DNA from: Eopsaltria australis
Taxonomy: Eukaryota > Chordata > Aves > Passeriformes > Petroicidae
Direction: 5' to 3'
DNA length: 64,000 bases
Assembly (NCBI GenBank): GCA_034509425.1
Contig: JAVTVJ010000132.1
Coordinates: 4,609,470 to 4,673,469 of the forward strand
Of this stretch, positions 13,419 through 25,460 are shown piece after piece. Numbering within the stretch: position 1 is the first letter of the stretch; each line of letters begins with the position of its first letter. The notes under the pieces were generated by a model. That model was not told the DNA's origin. It saw nothing but the letters and a program-made list of their open reading frames with translations, and ran no database searches. The translations under genes were made by a program, and so were the position numbers.

Positions 13419-13446
13419 CTCTTTTTTCTTTTTCTTTTTCTTTTTT
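13419..13446 (+). repeat. Pyrimidine tract (CTTTTT)n
   Basis: An imperfect run of CTTTTT-like units on the plus strand, just upstream of the LTR-like fragment. Simple-sequence DNA. Confidence 0.75.
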
Positions 13447-13509
13447 AAACTGCCCTGAAAAATGCTGTTAATTTGAGTGAGTGCTGTCAGCTGCATTCTT
13501 GGCTGGGTA

Positions 13510-13605
13510 AGTCTTGTGCAGTTCATGAAGGACTGCAGTCCATGGGAAGGACTTGTGGAGGAGTTCATGGAGGACTGCCTCCCTTGTGAGGAACCCTGCT
13601 AACAA
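13510..13605 (-). mobile_element. LTR-type repeat fragment (avian ERV-like)
   Basis: Seen: two near-copies of the unit GTTCATGRAGGACTGC, at 13521 and 13563, each followed by a C-rich/G-rich block. The reverse complement matches the tandem region of the longer LTR at 53720-54310. This scrap is therefore the same family in the opposite orientation; strand is given relative to that copy. Known: repeats with this GTGGGTCC...CAGT..TCC pattern are widespread in bird genomes and behave as retroviral LTRs. Only about 95 bp can be traced and both ends are unclear. Confidence 0.7.
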
Positions 13606-14642
13606 TTGAACAGTGTGGATGATGGCAAAATAAAGCTCAAATCTATGCACTGTTCATAGTACTACAGATGTCCTAGAGATCTTCAACATCAAACTCCCTT
13701 GAATTAGAGAGATGGAGTTGCTGGTAGAGCCCTGTCAGGAAGGGGACCTGCTCTCATGCTTGTGAACCTCTGTGCTGTGCATTATCCCAGCACTCTGCCC
13801 AGGAAGCTGAGCTGGGTACTGACACAGAAACGTGCTTTTCAGTGGTAAAAAAATGGGAAGTTTGGTGTGTTCTGCTGGCTATGCAATTGAACAAGGTAAT
13901 ATAATCTCCAAGCAGAGTCTTAGCAATAGTATAGTGTCTTCTCCAGCCCAAACACTAAACTCTACCATGGAAAAGTCTCTGTACATTGAATAGAACCTGT
14001 GCTGAAATAGTTGTAAACAGTAACTGAAAAGAATTAAGATATTGCCACTGATACTGTGTAGCTTTAACAGCAAAGATATTTTTGTATATGAGGAAAGTGA
14101 TTAACTTCTAATTACAACCTCTGAATATATTTGAATAGAATCAAACCTGTACTTTGGTGTATTTTTTAAATAACTAAAAGAGCAGTCACAAAGGGAAGAA
14201 AATCAACAGATGGAACCTAAGACATAACATCAAAATGAGCACTAAATCTGTTACTGCTTTTAATACATCCATTTGAGTGTTCAAGATGTTGATTCAGGTA
14301 TTAAGCACCTTGGGTATTTAACATCCCCATAGCATAAGTAAAGTGCAATTAATAGTTTGAAAATCTTATATTTCTATGTCATTTCATGTAAATGTACACA
14401 CACATATCTTAGGTCACCCTCATCAGTATTTCTTGCAGATATTTCACTTATATTTGAATAATTTATATTAAAATGTAGCAATTATTTATTGAGTCTGTTT
14501 CTGAGTTCTCCATTACTTGTGTCTATATATTTATTTTTATTTTAGCTTTAGAGAACAGACATTTTTGTGCAGTTCAGATGTTACCCTGAACAGTTCCCTC
14601 TGTGTTTCAAAGATATCTGACACTCACTCAATCTTATTTATT
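13606..14642. other. Non-coding AT-rich DNA, no gene seen
   Basis: No recognised element. The minus-strand open frames near 13754-14073 overlap one another and have no domain signal. Confidence 0.55.
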
Positions 14643-14697
14643 ATCTTTTAGCAAAAAATGAATTAGAAACAATGAAAGAAAATTTTTCATTGTCAAC

Positions 14698-14778
14698 ACC
14701 CTCTTGGTATGGCAGAGCACAGCAGTCCTGGCTGTACCATCAAGCTAAAATGATTTAGAGTCTCTAATCATGTTAACA
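14698..14778 (+). repeat. Left arm of 1.2-kb inverted repeat
   Basis: Seen: 81 bases pair without gaps to the reverse complement of 15833-15913, with about 66 of 81 identical by my count. The match includes an exact 20-mer (AGAGCACAGCAGTCCTGGCT, 14714-14733) and an exact 13-mer (TAGAGTCTCTAAT, 14756-14768), with identical 22-base spacing in both arms. Weaker similarity with gaps seems to continue outward to about 14643, where a shared TCTTTTAGCAA block lies. I recognise no known family. Confidence 0.85.
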
Positions 14779-15832
14779 CAAGTGTCCCTTTACCACTAAG
14801 GAAAAGATGCTGGTAAACAATGTCAAAGAAAAGTCTGTGTCCACACTGTTAAAATCTCTGTAGCTCCAAATCAAGTTTCTTTCAACCAGACTATTTTTTG
14901 AGAATGGTCCCTGGCTGGGGGTATCAAACTGTACCCAGGAACTGTTTGGATGTGCACATATCAGCATGGGCCAAAATTCTGGCAGCTGCAGTTTAACAGC
15001 AAATAAAATCAGTGACTAGAATAGCTGTCCAACACTGTCTAATTTCTTGGTAGGGAAGCAATCAGAAACTACCATTCTTTTCCATATGGTCATGCAACTA
15101 CAGCAAACAGGGTGTAAGTAGTTTTTATCATGTTAAAATGTGGTAAAAATTCTGACAGGTAACCTTTTGTCTCCTTATGCAACAGAAAAGATGTGGCATT
15201 GTACATGCACACAGGTAGTCATATGGGCTGAAATGGATCCATAGATGGGGTATTTTACCATCATGTCTCCGTGCTCTAGAGAACACAATGCTCTAATTGT
15301 CATTCTTCTTGATAGGCATTGCCAATACACACTGTAATTTTTAATGCCTTATTAAAAATTGTATCTATTTTCTGCTTTGTGAAAGATCTCTGTTTCATAA
15401 AGATCTGATTCCTCATTTCCTTCATACTCTCTGATGCTTTATTTAAAGAATATTTAATTTTTTATAATTTTGTTTCTATAATACCTGTACTTTACTGGAT
15501 TCTTTTGTTTCTGAAACACTCATCTGAGATTGTATTTGTTTTATTTTCAAATCTCTGTTCTTTCAGCCTTTTGTAGATTTAATAAGCGTGTTATTGTATA
15601 TTTAATTAAAGTCACACTTTACCATAAGTGTATTTAGAAAAGTTCAGGGAGAAATGCTCCTATGCTACCTAGTCTGAAAATTTTCTATCTTGATTTTCTT
15701 GAAAAATGTTCTTTAGTACAAACTGCAAAATTTTTAGATATGTACATCTCTTGGAGAGTGCTGATCACTGTAGTTTTCCTTGCTGGCTCTCCAAAAGTGT
15801 GACGTAACTCACCAGCCCTGGCACTGACATCA
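14779..15832. other. Spacer between inverted-repeat arms
   Basis: About 1.05 kb with no long open frame and no recognised transposase. The right half (15400-15780) is especially T-rich. If the arms are terminal repeats of a DNA transposon, this would be a non-autonomous interior. Confidence 0.5.
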
Positions 15833-15913
15833 TGCTAGTATAATTAGAGACTCTATATAATTGTAGGATGGTGTTATAGCCAGGACTGCTGTGCTCTACC
15901 ATAGCAAGCGGGT
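15833..15913 (-). repeat. Right arm of 1.2-kb inverted repeat
   Basis: Reverse-complement partner of 14698-14778. The exact 20-mer lies at 15878-15897 and the exact 13-mer at 15843-15855. Beyond it, the block at about 15990-16003 again resembles the far left arm (TTGCTAAAAGA), although the intervening sequence differs by insertions or deletions. This suggests two diverged copies of one sequence in opposite orientation. Confidence 0.85.
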
Positions 15914-16003
15914 TGTAAATTAATTACATTAGAAGACAGAAAATTCATGGCTTCTCTTGAGGTTTTTCTCTGTTCCTTAACCACTTTCATTGCTAAAAGA
16001 TGC

Positions 16004-17999
16004 ATCTTGTTTCTAATTTAAATTAATCTGCTTTGACTTTCAGTCACTACCATTTTTTACTTTGCTCAAGTATTTCAATGTCTGAAATTCTTTCCAGTGT
16101 TTTTCTTTTTTGTTTGTTTGCTTGTTTTTCTATTTATTCACAGTAGCAATTAATGTTAAAAATGCACAATAATAAGAATTAATTTCGTAATTCTGTTTTT
16201 ATGGGGTATATTCTTAAAATAATTTTGAAACCATTTAAGAAATATTTCTAAAATCTTTTATACATGAGAACTTGGAAGATTTAGAGATATAGTAGGACAA
16301 AAAAATTATTTATTATGTATTTTCTTGTTTATAGATAGATTAAATCTGTTTTAGAGGAATCACTTATTTTGGAGATGAGTACAGTACTCATCATCAATAA
16401 TCAAAGTCAGACATTATCAGAAGAAAAATCCCTTCTATTTTACATAACTGATTTAAAGTCATACTTCTGTGTCTAGGACTAGATGGCATTTAGACTAGAG
16501 CATTGAAGAAGTTTACATGTAAAATTGTTTATATGCTGTCAAGAATATCTGTTATAGTATCTGTAGAATTGGCACTGGTCCATATGAGTGGGAAAAAAAA
16601 AATAGAGTGTATATGTGTTTACTTTTAAAAAAACAAAAAAAGAGTACCGACTTTCTAGCTACAGACTTGGCAGTATAACCTTAATAACACAGAACATTTT
16701 AGAACAGTTACAGAAGTGAAGAAGAGCTTGAGATGAGGAAGTAAATAAAAATGAGATAAGTTACAACATGATTCTAACAAATGCAGAATGAGTGAGGCTA
16801 ATGTGATACTTTCCTAAGAGAAGATAACTGATTTTCCAGGCAAGTGAGCTGCAGCGATCTCATCTATCTAGAATACAATGCAGCCTTTGAATGTAGTGCC
16901 TCATAAGAGGTTATTAGTTCAACAGCAGTTCAATGTGTGTACATATCTGGGTAAAAAAAGACAATATTGGATGAAGTTGAAAGGGAAACTGTTAGGTTGG
17001 AAGGAAGTCATTATACTGAAATTTCTCAAACAACAACAAAAAATTGACCAGGTCTATGATTCACATTAATTCATACCCAATTGTATGCATTTAACACTCA
17101 CATTCTGAGCCCTATAAAATGCTGTCTTCTTTCAAAGCACGTTGATACTGAAGAGAAGCACAGGTGTCTACTAATGCACTGTCTACTAAAATTCTAGTTA
17201 GTTATGCTTGTAAATGACTATAGTCCATTTTATTTTTATACATATTGCCCATAGAGAAATGATTAATATCTCATAACACTATACTGCTAGTTGAAGTGGA
17301 ATTTACTTGCAAATCTGGCAGAATTTATTTTCTCAGACATATCTAGAATAATCCTCAAATGCTTATGTTACAGTGAAATTTCTGTTTTGACAGCCTCTGT
17401 GTCTCTCAATAAGGCTCAAAGGATGAAACTTCAAGTCCTCATATAATAGAATAAGAACCTAATGGCTATCCTAGATTATTAGGTCTCTGAGTCCCACAAA
17501 ATCAGTTTACTCCTGATGAAGAGCAAGGCAGAAATCGGGTTGCTGTATGCAGGTGAGCTGGGTATGTACTGCTTTCAGACCTAAATTCATGGGACTGCAT
17601 CCATTAGGTCCCATTGTAAGCTCACCCTTAAGCGACTCAGACAAGAAATTGTAACATTTATGCCCTCATGGCTAGCAAAAGTATATCACATACAAACCCC
17701 AACAGACCCAAACCTTTTCCAATAAGGCTGTGGTCCAACCCTTATATTGTAGTCTGAAATGTCACTTCTTAGTATTAAAAAAATAAAAATGGTAAAAAAA
17801 GGACAGATTTTTATCTATGCTGAGAGGGAAAACAAGGCTAGGACTTGTTTTCTGGCCAGAAGTCTGATGGACATGGCTTAGCTTGTTTCTATACAACTAA
17901 ATCCTACTCCCATTCTTCATTCCCAAACCAGTAGAACCCCTAAATCAGCAGCTGTGGGAATGGTCACTAGCTTATGTGGCCCTAAACTTGCCCCTAAAC
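16004..17999. other. Non-coding AT-rich DNA, no gene seen
   Basis: No repeat family or exon is recognised. Short A-runs occur at about 16592-16600 and 16627-16640. Confidence 0.6.
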
Positions 18000-18730
18000 T
18001 GTGTGCGTTTGCTGTTTGGGGCACACCAGTGTTATTTGGCCTAAGCAAAAATCAGTTCTGGATATAGCTCTAGTGATTGAGCACCAGGGACAGCTGTGAG
18101 CCATAGTCACACTTGAGCCCTGACTATGTTTATTTGGCTTTTAAGGACAATTGGGACAGGGGCAGAGAAGGGTAGCTTGTCCTGGAAGAGCCTGGGGTTT
18201 GCTCTTTCAACTGTGAGCTGTGTGTGGAGCTTATCTTCTCCAGATCTGCTGTGTGAGCAGCTCAGACCTTCATCCTTTGTCCTCACCTAGCTACTGTGCC
18301 CACAGCCCTTGCTGGGGCAGATGCCTGTGCCTGGACCTGGACCTCCCTGATCCTGACCAAGACTTGACTCTTTGACTGGACTTGGACTTTCCTTATCACC
18401 ATAAACCTATTTGGAGACCACAGGGCTCTGGGCTGTTTGGGGTGACCATGGCTGACTTGCTCTGCTCACCTTATTTGGGGGCTGTGGGACAGAGCCTGGT
18501 GAGGGTTGCAAGCTTTCAAATGTGGGATACCAAATCTGAAAAGGGAAAGCTACAGTCTTATTCTCACGGGTGTCAGCAATTGCAAACTAGTCATAGGCAC
18601 TCTGCAAGCCATCCCAATTTTTGTGCTACAGGTGTAACACTGCAGTGTGCCAGAGGTGCATTTCAAATGACAGCTTGGGTGATTTGTGTGCAAGTGTGCA
18701 CAAGTATTCAAAAAACGCACAACATTTTCT
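18000..18730. other. GC-richer patch of unknown origin
   Basis: Composition shifts toward G and C compared with both flanks. Between 18325 and 18395 there are repeated GGAC/TTGAC-type motifs, including two CTGGAC units side by side. An open frame at 18382-18732 (116 codons) has no recognisable domain and its start codon is not ATG. It may be an unrecognised old retroelement or LTR, but I cannot assign a family. Confidence 0.45.
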
Positions 18731-20114
18731 AAAGCCTTAATCCTATGATTTCATCTGCTAAGTAAATTTTTTGTATTGTTACAAGGTAGTGCTTAGGTCC
18801 ACATGACCTAAAATTATTAATTTTAACACAGATATCACATATACCCATTTGCCAGCCTCCCACATCTAAATGGATGCTGACTTGCAATTTCAGCATCCAT
18901 TTAAAGCATGTACATACTCTGCAATATAACCTCCTCTAACTTTTAGTCTGTCACCTTTTTATGCATTTTGGGTAAAATAAGGCTATGGATCTCCATCCCT
19001 ACAAACTGAGAATATAGGTTCTCTTTCCTTACAAAAAGAAGAAATTGCCATCCTGCCATTGGACTGGTATTCTCAGGAAATTCCCTTTTTATCATCTCCA
19101 GATCTGAAATGTGGCTCGAACACTTCCATCATTTGTGTAAAAAGATAACAATGGCTGTAATGGATCCTCTTTGTCATTATTGGGTAAGATGAGAATCTTT
19201 CAGATAGGGCGTGGTCAAATTATAGCGTGTCTTGAATACAAAGTCCATATTTATAAACTTCTCTTGAATATGTTCAGATAGTCACTTCAATGAATAGTGG
19301 CAGGAGTCACACTGCAGTTTTTTAACTTTGAATATATTTGTAACAGGCATGTAAGCACAGAAAGTACTATCATACAGGAGGATGTTTTGTTACAGCCCAA
19401 CATGTCCTCAGAGCATTTAGGCAGCATCTAAATACTTACTTTAATAATACCTCTTTTAAACTAATACTTTAAGTTTAGGGATAAACCATTAAATTCTGCC
19501 TGAATAGAATTAATATTTGTACATGTATACTGGCACAGGAAAAATTATATTTGTCGTATACCTTAATATGCCTAAATTTAATTCAGTAGCACCAAGTCTC
19601 ACTAAATAAAAACAAAAACCAAATCCATCCAAACACACACTATTTGTAGTCTTTAGGCATCTTCTTTCCAAGTGTATTATTTGAAAATCAGGGCAGGTGC
19701 ACGTTTCACACAACTATGTTTTCAGGAAAAATATAAAGGGAGCGGACAGAAAGAAAGCTTTAGTGTGACTCCATCCAGCAACTGTTTGAGCAATCAATGG
19801 CAAAAGTCAAAGGTTGTTTTATTTGCCTTTAAAGTCAATGGAGGAACAAAACTACTATAAAAGTATCCTGAGTTGAGAAGTCAAATATTTATTAACACTG
19901 AAGGAAAGACTGAACTGATTATAGGACTTACAATAGGATTTTAGGCTCCTCTTTCAAATAAAATTTGATCAATATAACCCATCCGAGCAGTCCTCAGTTT
20001 ATTAGATTCTTCTACTTAGGAGGTCTTTGCAGAGTTCAATTTGTCTTATTGGTTTCTGTTGCAATACTAAGGGCAGAATCTTCTAGAAGTATATTATTTA
20101 AAGATTGATTCCTG
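18731..20114. other. Non-coding AT-rich DNA, no gene seen
   Basis: No element or exon is recognised. The overlapping opposed short open frames around 19510-19860 look like chance. Confidence 0.6.
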
Positions 20115-20217
20115 TTTTTTTTTTTTTTTTCACCTCAAATAGCAATCCCTGGTTAAATAAATAGGTGGTTTTAAGGGGTTTTTTTTTTTTTTTTTTTTGG
20201 TTTTTTTTTTTTTTTTT
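20115..20217 (+). repeat. Compound poly(T) tracts
   Basis: Three T-runs lie within 103 bp: about 16 T at 20115-20130, about 20 T at 20179-20198, then GG, then about 17 T at 20201-20217. On the minus strand these are poly(A) tracts. No retroposed gene or SINE is visible next to them. Confidence 0.85.
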
Positions 20218-23200
20218 GTAACAGACTTTTATGGTTCAGTTCTGGACTTCTAAAAATGATTGTTAGTCTTGTCCAATCTCTATTTATGGTAATGAAATTA
20301 ATTTGTACTTGCTGATACAACACTGAGAGGGAGGGCTAAGGTAGGAAATTTTGAACTGTGTTTATAGTTTTTTCTAATGTCTTTTTCCCATAGATTCATA
20401 CAGACTTTTAGGATGACATTAAGCATAATTCCATTAACACTGTAACTACATTTTCTAATAAAGTATTGCAATTATGTAAATATATGTGCTCTAATTATAT
20501 GATTAGACCAACAGTAATTATGTATATGCATTGCCAATTATAAGTTAAAATTACATTGAAACAAATGTCACTCAATGCAAAGAGAAAAAAAAATTAGAGA
20601 TGTGGAAATATAGAGTCTGGAAATGCATGTCAAAGGTTATCACAAGACATTCACTCATATAAATGAACATTGCTCTGCCTTAACCTTATCCACTTCTTCC
20701 TTCTGTTTCCCAATCATTTTTGTACGTAGGAATACTTTTGTTGTACTCTTTTTTCACCTGTTCAAAATATGGACAGTGAAGTGATGCAAGGTGAGGCAAT
20801 ATAGCCATGTGCCTCCCAAGAATTCTGTTAGTTAAAATTTCTTCCTTAAAAAAACCAAGCCCCCTCATGGTTTTTTTTGCAATGTGATTTAAAAACACCA
20901 TGTTGGTAATGATAGGTTAGAAGTGCTCTCAAGGCCAAAGCTGCCTTAGTTACTGAGGGTTGTGAGAGTCAGATCTTGCTGACCAGAACTGAGCACAGCA
21001 AATTCCGGTGATTGACTTATTGCCATCAATATTGAGCATGGATTAAACACATTTTCTCATCTGTTCACAAAGTTGATTTGCTTCTTATTGACAAATTTCT
21101 GTGATACCAAATACTTTCCAAGTAGAATACATAGGAGTTTGACAATTTCCCAAGATTTGCCTGTTTTAAGTGCCATGAACTTACGAACTCTGATTGTAAA
21201 GGACTATATATGCCTTGCCAGCTTGTCTCCTGAAAGCATGAGAGGTCTCTTGATTTATATAGATACTCACTTTATTTAACTAAATGAGATAGTGTTATTT
21301 ATTTTTGATCTATAACCACACAAAAATCTTTGAAGTAATATATCTTGCTTTTCAAGGAGTCATGACATGTAGACAGAAGTAGCTTAAGCGGTTCATTCAG
21401 ATTTAGAAGCTGTAATTTATCAAGTGCAATGTACATAGAGAAATTTGCTTGGTGCAGCTAATGCAGTGAACTGAATGTTATCCTCTCCCATTCAGGATCC
21501 TTTTAACTAAGGGCATATACAGCTGCACATTTACAGTATTTGGGAGCATCAGCAATTTTTGCATCTGTAATTTGTCACTTTTAGGTGAAAAGAGAAACTA
21601 GCTCATCCCCAGAGTATTTTCCTATTTAAGACACTGCAGTAGGCACAACAGAGGGAAGTTAGTTTTCATCATAAACCTGGTCCTACTTTGCAGAACTGTA
21701 ATGCCAGGTTGTGGATGAATAAATACTAGCCACCTATAAAAGTCTTTTTCACAGTTTCTTAAGCCTGATAATAAAACATTATTTTTATTTTCTGTAAGAA
21801 ATCAATTGGACCAAATGCAATTCATTATGTTTTGTTCTGCATAACCTTTATATAATAAATCTGATTGCAGGAGATTATTTCAATGTGGAAATTATGCATA
21901 TATAACCCAATTTACTATTCTATATCTTCGTTCATTCTGGGTGTGATAACAATTCAGAAGTCTACAGAGGAGACTAAGTATAAATTTTGTAGACAATGAC
22001 TCTTCTGGCTATGGAGACGTTCTACAGATTTAACATAAGATTATGCCCTGTTGATTATCTGTGGTGCAGAAAGAAAAAAACAACATGATGTGGAAAGAAG
22101 TTTGGGGTTGGCTAAGGTTTCCACAACCAGGTTTTTCAGTGGATTAAATCCTGTTTAAAGCTATTAGGCTGAATGTGATGGTGTGGGGAAGCCCATTTTT
22201 GGTCACACAAGGAAACACTGAGTTCAGAGCATGAGAAAGACAGAAAGTAAATGAACATGGTCCAGATAGATGCTGAAATGTTAGGCTGAAAAAGATCAAA
22301 ACAGGTCTTTTAGGGAAAAGTAACAGATGTTTTAAAATGTAGTAATAGTCAGAGTGAAGTAAAAATAAATAAATTCTTTAAAGATCTCTTGAAAAGTTTG
22401 TAAGGATTTCACAAATAATGACATATTTGCATATTTTATTAATTGTCAGGAAAGACCTTTTGTAGATAACCAACAATTGTCTGCCATGGAAAATGAAACT
22501 ATTGATTATAAGAATATTCAAACAGAATTTATAAAAAAATTCTAGCTAATTTATATAATTTTATATTTGTCATTGTATAAGAATGTTATATGTGTTTATA
22601 TATAAGAAGTGTCTAAATATATTTTATGGATTCATATGGAGTAGAATTTTGATATATGAAATCTACAGCTCCTATTAGAAAAAAGCATCATCTTATTTGT
22701 ATGGTGCCTGAGGGGTCAGAAACATGAGGCTACATTTCATGTGTCTTTTAACTAGGGTGCTTACCAGCCAACATTATTGTTTGATAAATTACCTATATCC
22801 ATCATTATCAAGTTCTGCCTTAAATTTAGAGGTCAGTGGCCCTTTGCACCATGATTCACAAGACCTGACATCCCCTCATTGTTTGTGGAAATCTCCCTTC
22901 TGTTATGTTTCTGACCCAATCCGTGCTTCCAGTTCTGCTTACAGTTGTGTCTTACACTATTGTTTTTACTGATCGATCTCCATCTCTCCTTGGAATGTCC
23001 CTGAAATATTTCAGCTTGCTCTCCTTGATGTTCTGGGAGCAGTAATGGTTCTTTCTGCACCGTTGCAATATATGCTCATTTGTCTTCTTTGCTGCTCTGA
23101 TGTCTTCAATGTATATTAGCCACACAAAATCTCAAAGGACTCTGATAACTTCACATTTGCTACCTTGAGGATCCAGCTTTCACAGTTATACCTAGCAATA

Positions 23201-23799
23201 GATCAAATTGTCAGTGATTACACAAGCTTGACCTTTGTGAACAGGTCTCCAACCTGCCCTTTTCTCTCAGAATACCTTTTAATTTAACATCTGCTGAATA
23301 TGGTACAGCCAATCTTACCCAGATGACACCTTGTTCAGATGTTGCTATATTTATGCATAGCGAAGATTAGGTAGTTCCTATACTTCTCCCTTTCCCTCAT
23401 ACTTTGTTTTAATCTAAATCATCCCATGTCTTTTTTTCTTATCCTTTATTTCTCTCTCTGTCCTGCAATGAAAAAGTCACACCCACAATATTAATCAATT
23501 TATTTCTATGGCCATATCCTAAAATTATTACAAATTCAACTTTAATTTGAAAGAGATGAAATTTTGAACCTAAATTGAAATCTAGTCACTGATTTTTTTC
23601 CCAGTATGCTTCTGAAGTCTCTAGTTTAGAGAGATCAGAAAATTAAACTCATGATATGATTCTGTCTCGTTTGGGAGTTCCCATGTTTTTAGTAAAATAC
23701 TTATATTTGATTTCAGAAACAGATTTTATTTACAGAAAAATTAATGAAATAATTAAAAAAAATATTTCAGTACAGTCTATTGGTTAATGGATCATATTT
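20218..23799. other. Non-coding AT-rich DNA, no gene seen
   Basis: About 3.6 kb without a recognised element. The 20848-20857 arm (AAAAAAACCA) pairs perfectly with 20868-20877, giving a 10-bp stem and 10-base loop. No exon, RNA gene or promoter is apparent. Confidence 0.6.
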
Positions 23800-24724
23800 T
23801 TTCAGGAGACTGATGAAAAAGTGGACTCCACCACTTGTAGGAGCTGATGGAATGCTTGCTCCTCCAGTTTAGAGATGGCATCAAATAGCAGGGGGACAGC
23901 TGATGTGCTGCCTGCCTTTCAGAGAGCTGTGGAGAGGCTGGAGAAATGGGCTGGCAGGAACCTCACGCACTTCAATAATGACAAAAGTCAAAGACATGTT
24001 GGAAGGAAGACCCCCTAAAAATGATACAGGTGGGAGCCTGTCTGTACAGGGTGCAGCTCTGCTGAAGAAGCCCTGGGGGTCCTGGTGAGCAGGGAACTGG
24101 GCCTGAGACAGCAGTAAGATGTGGTAACAGGCAAGCCAAAATTTTCCTGGATTCTTTTACCAGGAGCATTGCCAGGACACCAGGACGAAGAGATTAGCTC
24201 CCTCTGCTCAGCACTTGTTTAAATATATCTAGGAAACCACATGCAATATTGGACTCCCACTTCAATAAACTCCTTGATAAAATGCAGTGGGTTCAGTGAA
24301 GGGCCACCAAGATAGTCAAAGGGGACTGGAGCACTTGCCCTCTGAGCAGAAACTGAGGGAGCAGAGAGGGCTCTGGGGAAGCCCAGCAGAAGCCTCAGTG
24401 CCTGTGGGGAGGTGGCTGAGCGGATGGAGGATGCTCACACAGCCCTATGTGGCAGGATACAGGAGGCATCAGGCCCAAGATGAAACAAGAGAGGTTCAAG
24501 CTGAAGATAAGGAGAAACTCTTTCACCATGAGAGCAGCCAAATAGTGGGCAGGTTGCCCAAAGAGGTTGTGCAGTTTCCATCCCTGGAGATTTTCCAAGA
24601 CATACGTGGATAAAGCCCTGAGCAACCAAGTCTGATTGCAAAGCTGACTTTGCTTTCAACATGATGCTGGGCTAGAGACATTCTTAGATCCCTTCCAAGG
24701 AGAATTATTCTGCAATTCAGTGAT
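23800..24724 (+). mobile_element. CR1 LINE, longest copy, 5'-truncated and dead
   Basis: Seen, in CR1 order: the end of the RT domain (KWAGRNLTHFNN-like, from about 23944); ALGVLV at about 24069-24086; a MQWVQ.RATKIVKG-like segment at 24283-24325; the C-terminal RFKLKIRRNSFTMR-like segment at about 24495-24536; the GCPKR.CSFHPWRF-like segment; and a decayed 3' UTR ending in AATTCAGTGAT. Stops and frameshifts interrupt every part. Known: intact CR1 ORF2 encodes an endonuclease and a reverse transcriptase. Only the C-terminal third is left here. The decayed tail implies an older copy than the one at 36.6 kb. The 5' edge is approximate. Confidence 0.92.
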
Positions 24725-25376
24725 GTGTATAACTTCAACCCAGTGAATGTCGTACATTCACTTTCTCATACTGCAGAGGAGTAGGAAAACGAAACAATTG
24801 AAAAGACTTACTAAAAACTATATGAGTAGAGCTCTGATACACCCATGAGCTGTCTGGCAATGTTAACACTGTGCATCAACACATCTAGCTGCAATCTGTA
24901 GATCACTTCCTAAGGTATATAAGGTATTGCTTGTTGTGACCTTTCTCTCTCTTTTCATTTTTGGCATCTGCCCCTAAGAGATTTTGTTCCTCTGAGACTG
25001 CTTGTTGTATTAACAGACATTTTTGATAAACCTTTTCTTTATCTGAAATTAAAGAATTAAAGATCACAATCACACATTCATAGAACACAATTTTTAATTA
25101 TTTGAAAAGAATCAGCTTGGAGGTGTTTAGGACTGTTTTTGTGCTTCGTAAGGAATATTTGCAGATCTTTATTAATTATTGTGCAAATTAATTTATTAGC
25201 TATTATGCAAGTGTACTTTATAAGTATATAATACTTTTTTCTAGTGCTTGTATAAGCTTGTATTCCTTATTCTTGAAACTTACTGTCTCATGGAATATTC
25301 ACCTCCACACTTTTCCTGTGCTTGCACTGCAGATCCTGAGTGCTTGAGGAAGGTAATCACAGCTGCTTTATCTGCT
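24725..25376. other. Non-coding AT-rich DNA, no gene seen
   Basis: No recognised element or exon. Confidence 0.55.
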
Positions 25377-25460
25377 TAGGCTCAAGAAACCAAGCTCTTT
25401 TAGCCCATCTTGTATGACAGACATTATATTCTGTGTTTATCTCAGCAGCCCTTTTTTATT
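25377..25460 (-). mobile_element. Possible very old CR1 scrap
   Basis: The plus strand reads GGCTCAAGAAACCAAGCTCT, then TTAGCCCATCTTGTATGACA. This resembles the reverse complement of the CR1 segment for the SYEERLRELGLFSLE region. Similarity is short and gapped and I see no CR1 end, so the call is tentative. Confidence 0.3.

Noticed and set aside
24287..24738. Overlapping open frames on both strands
   Set aside because: All lie within the decayed CR1 at 23.8-24.7 kb. The GC-richer composition keeps several frames open.
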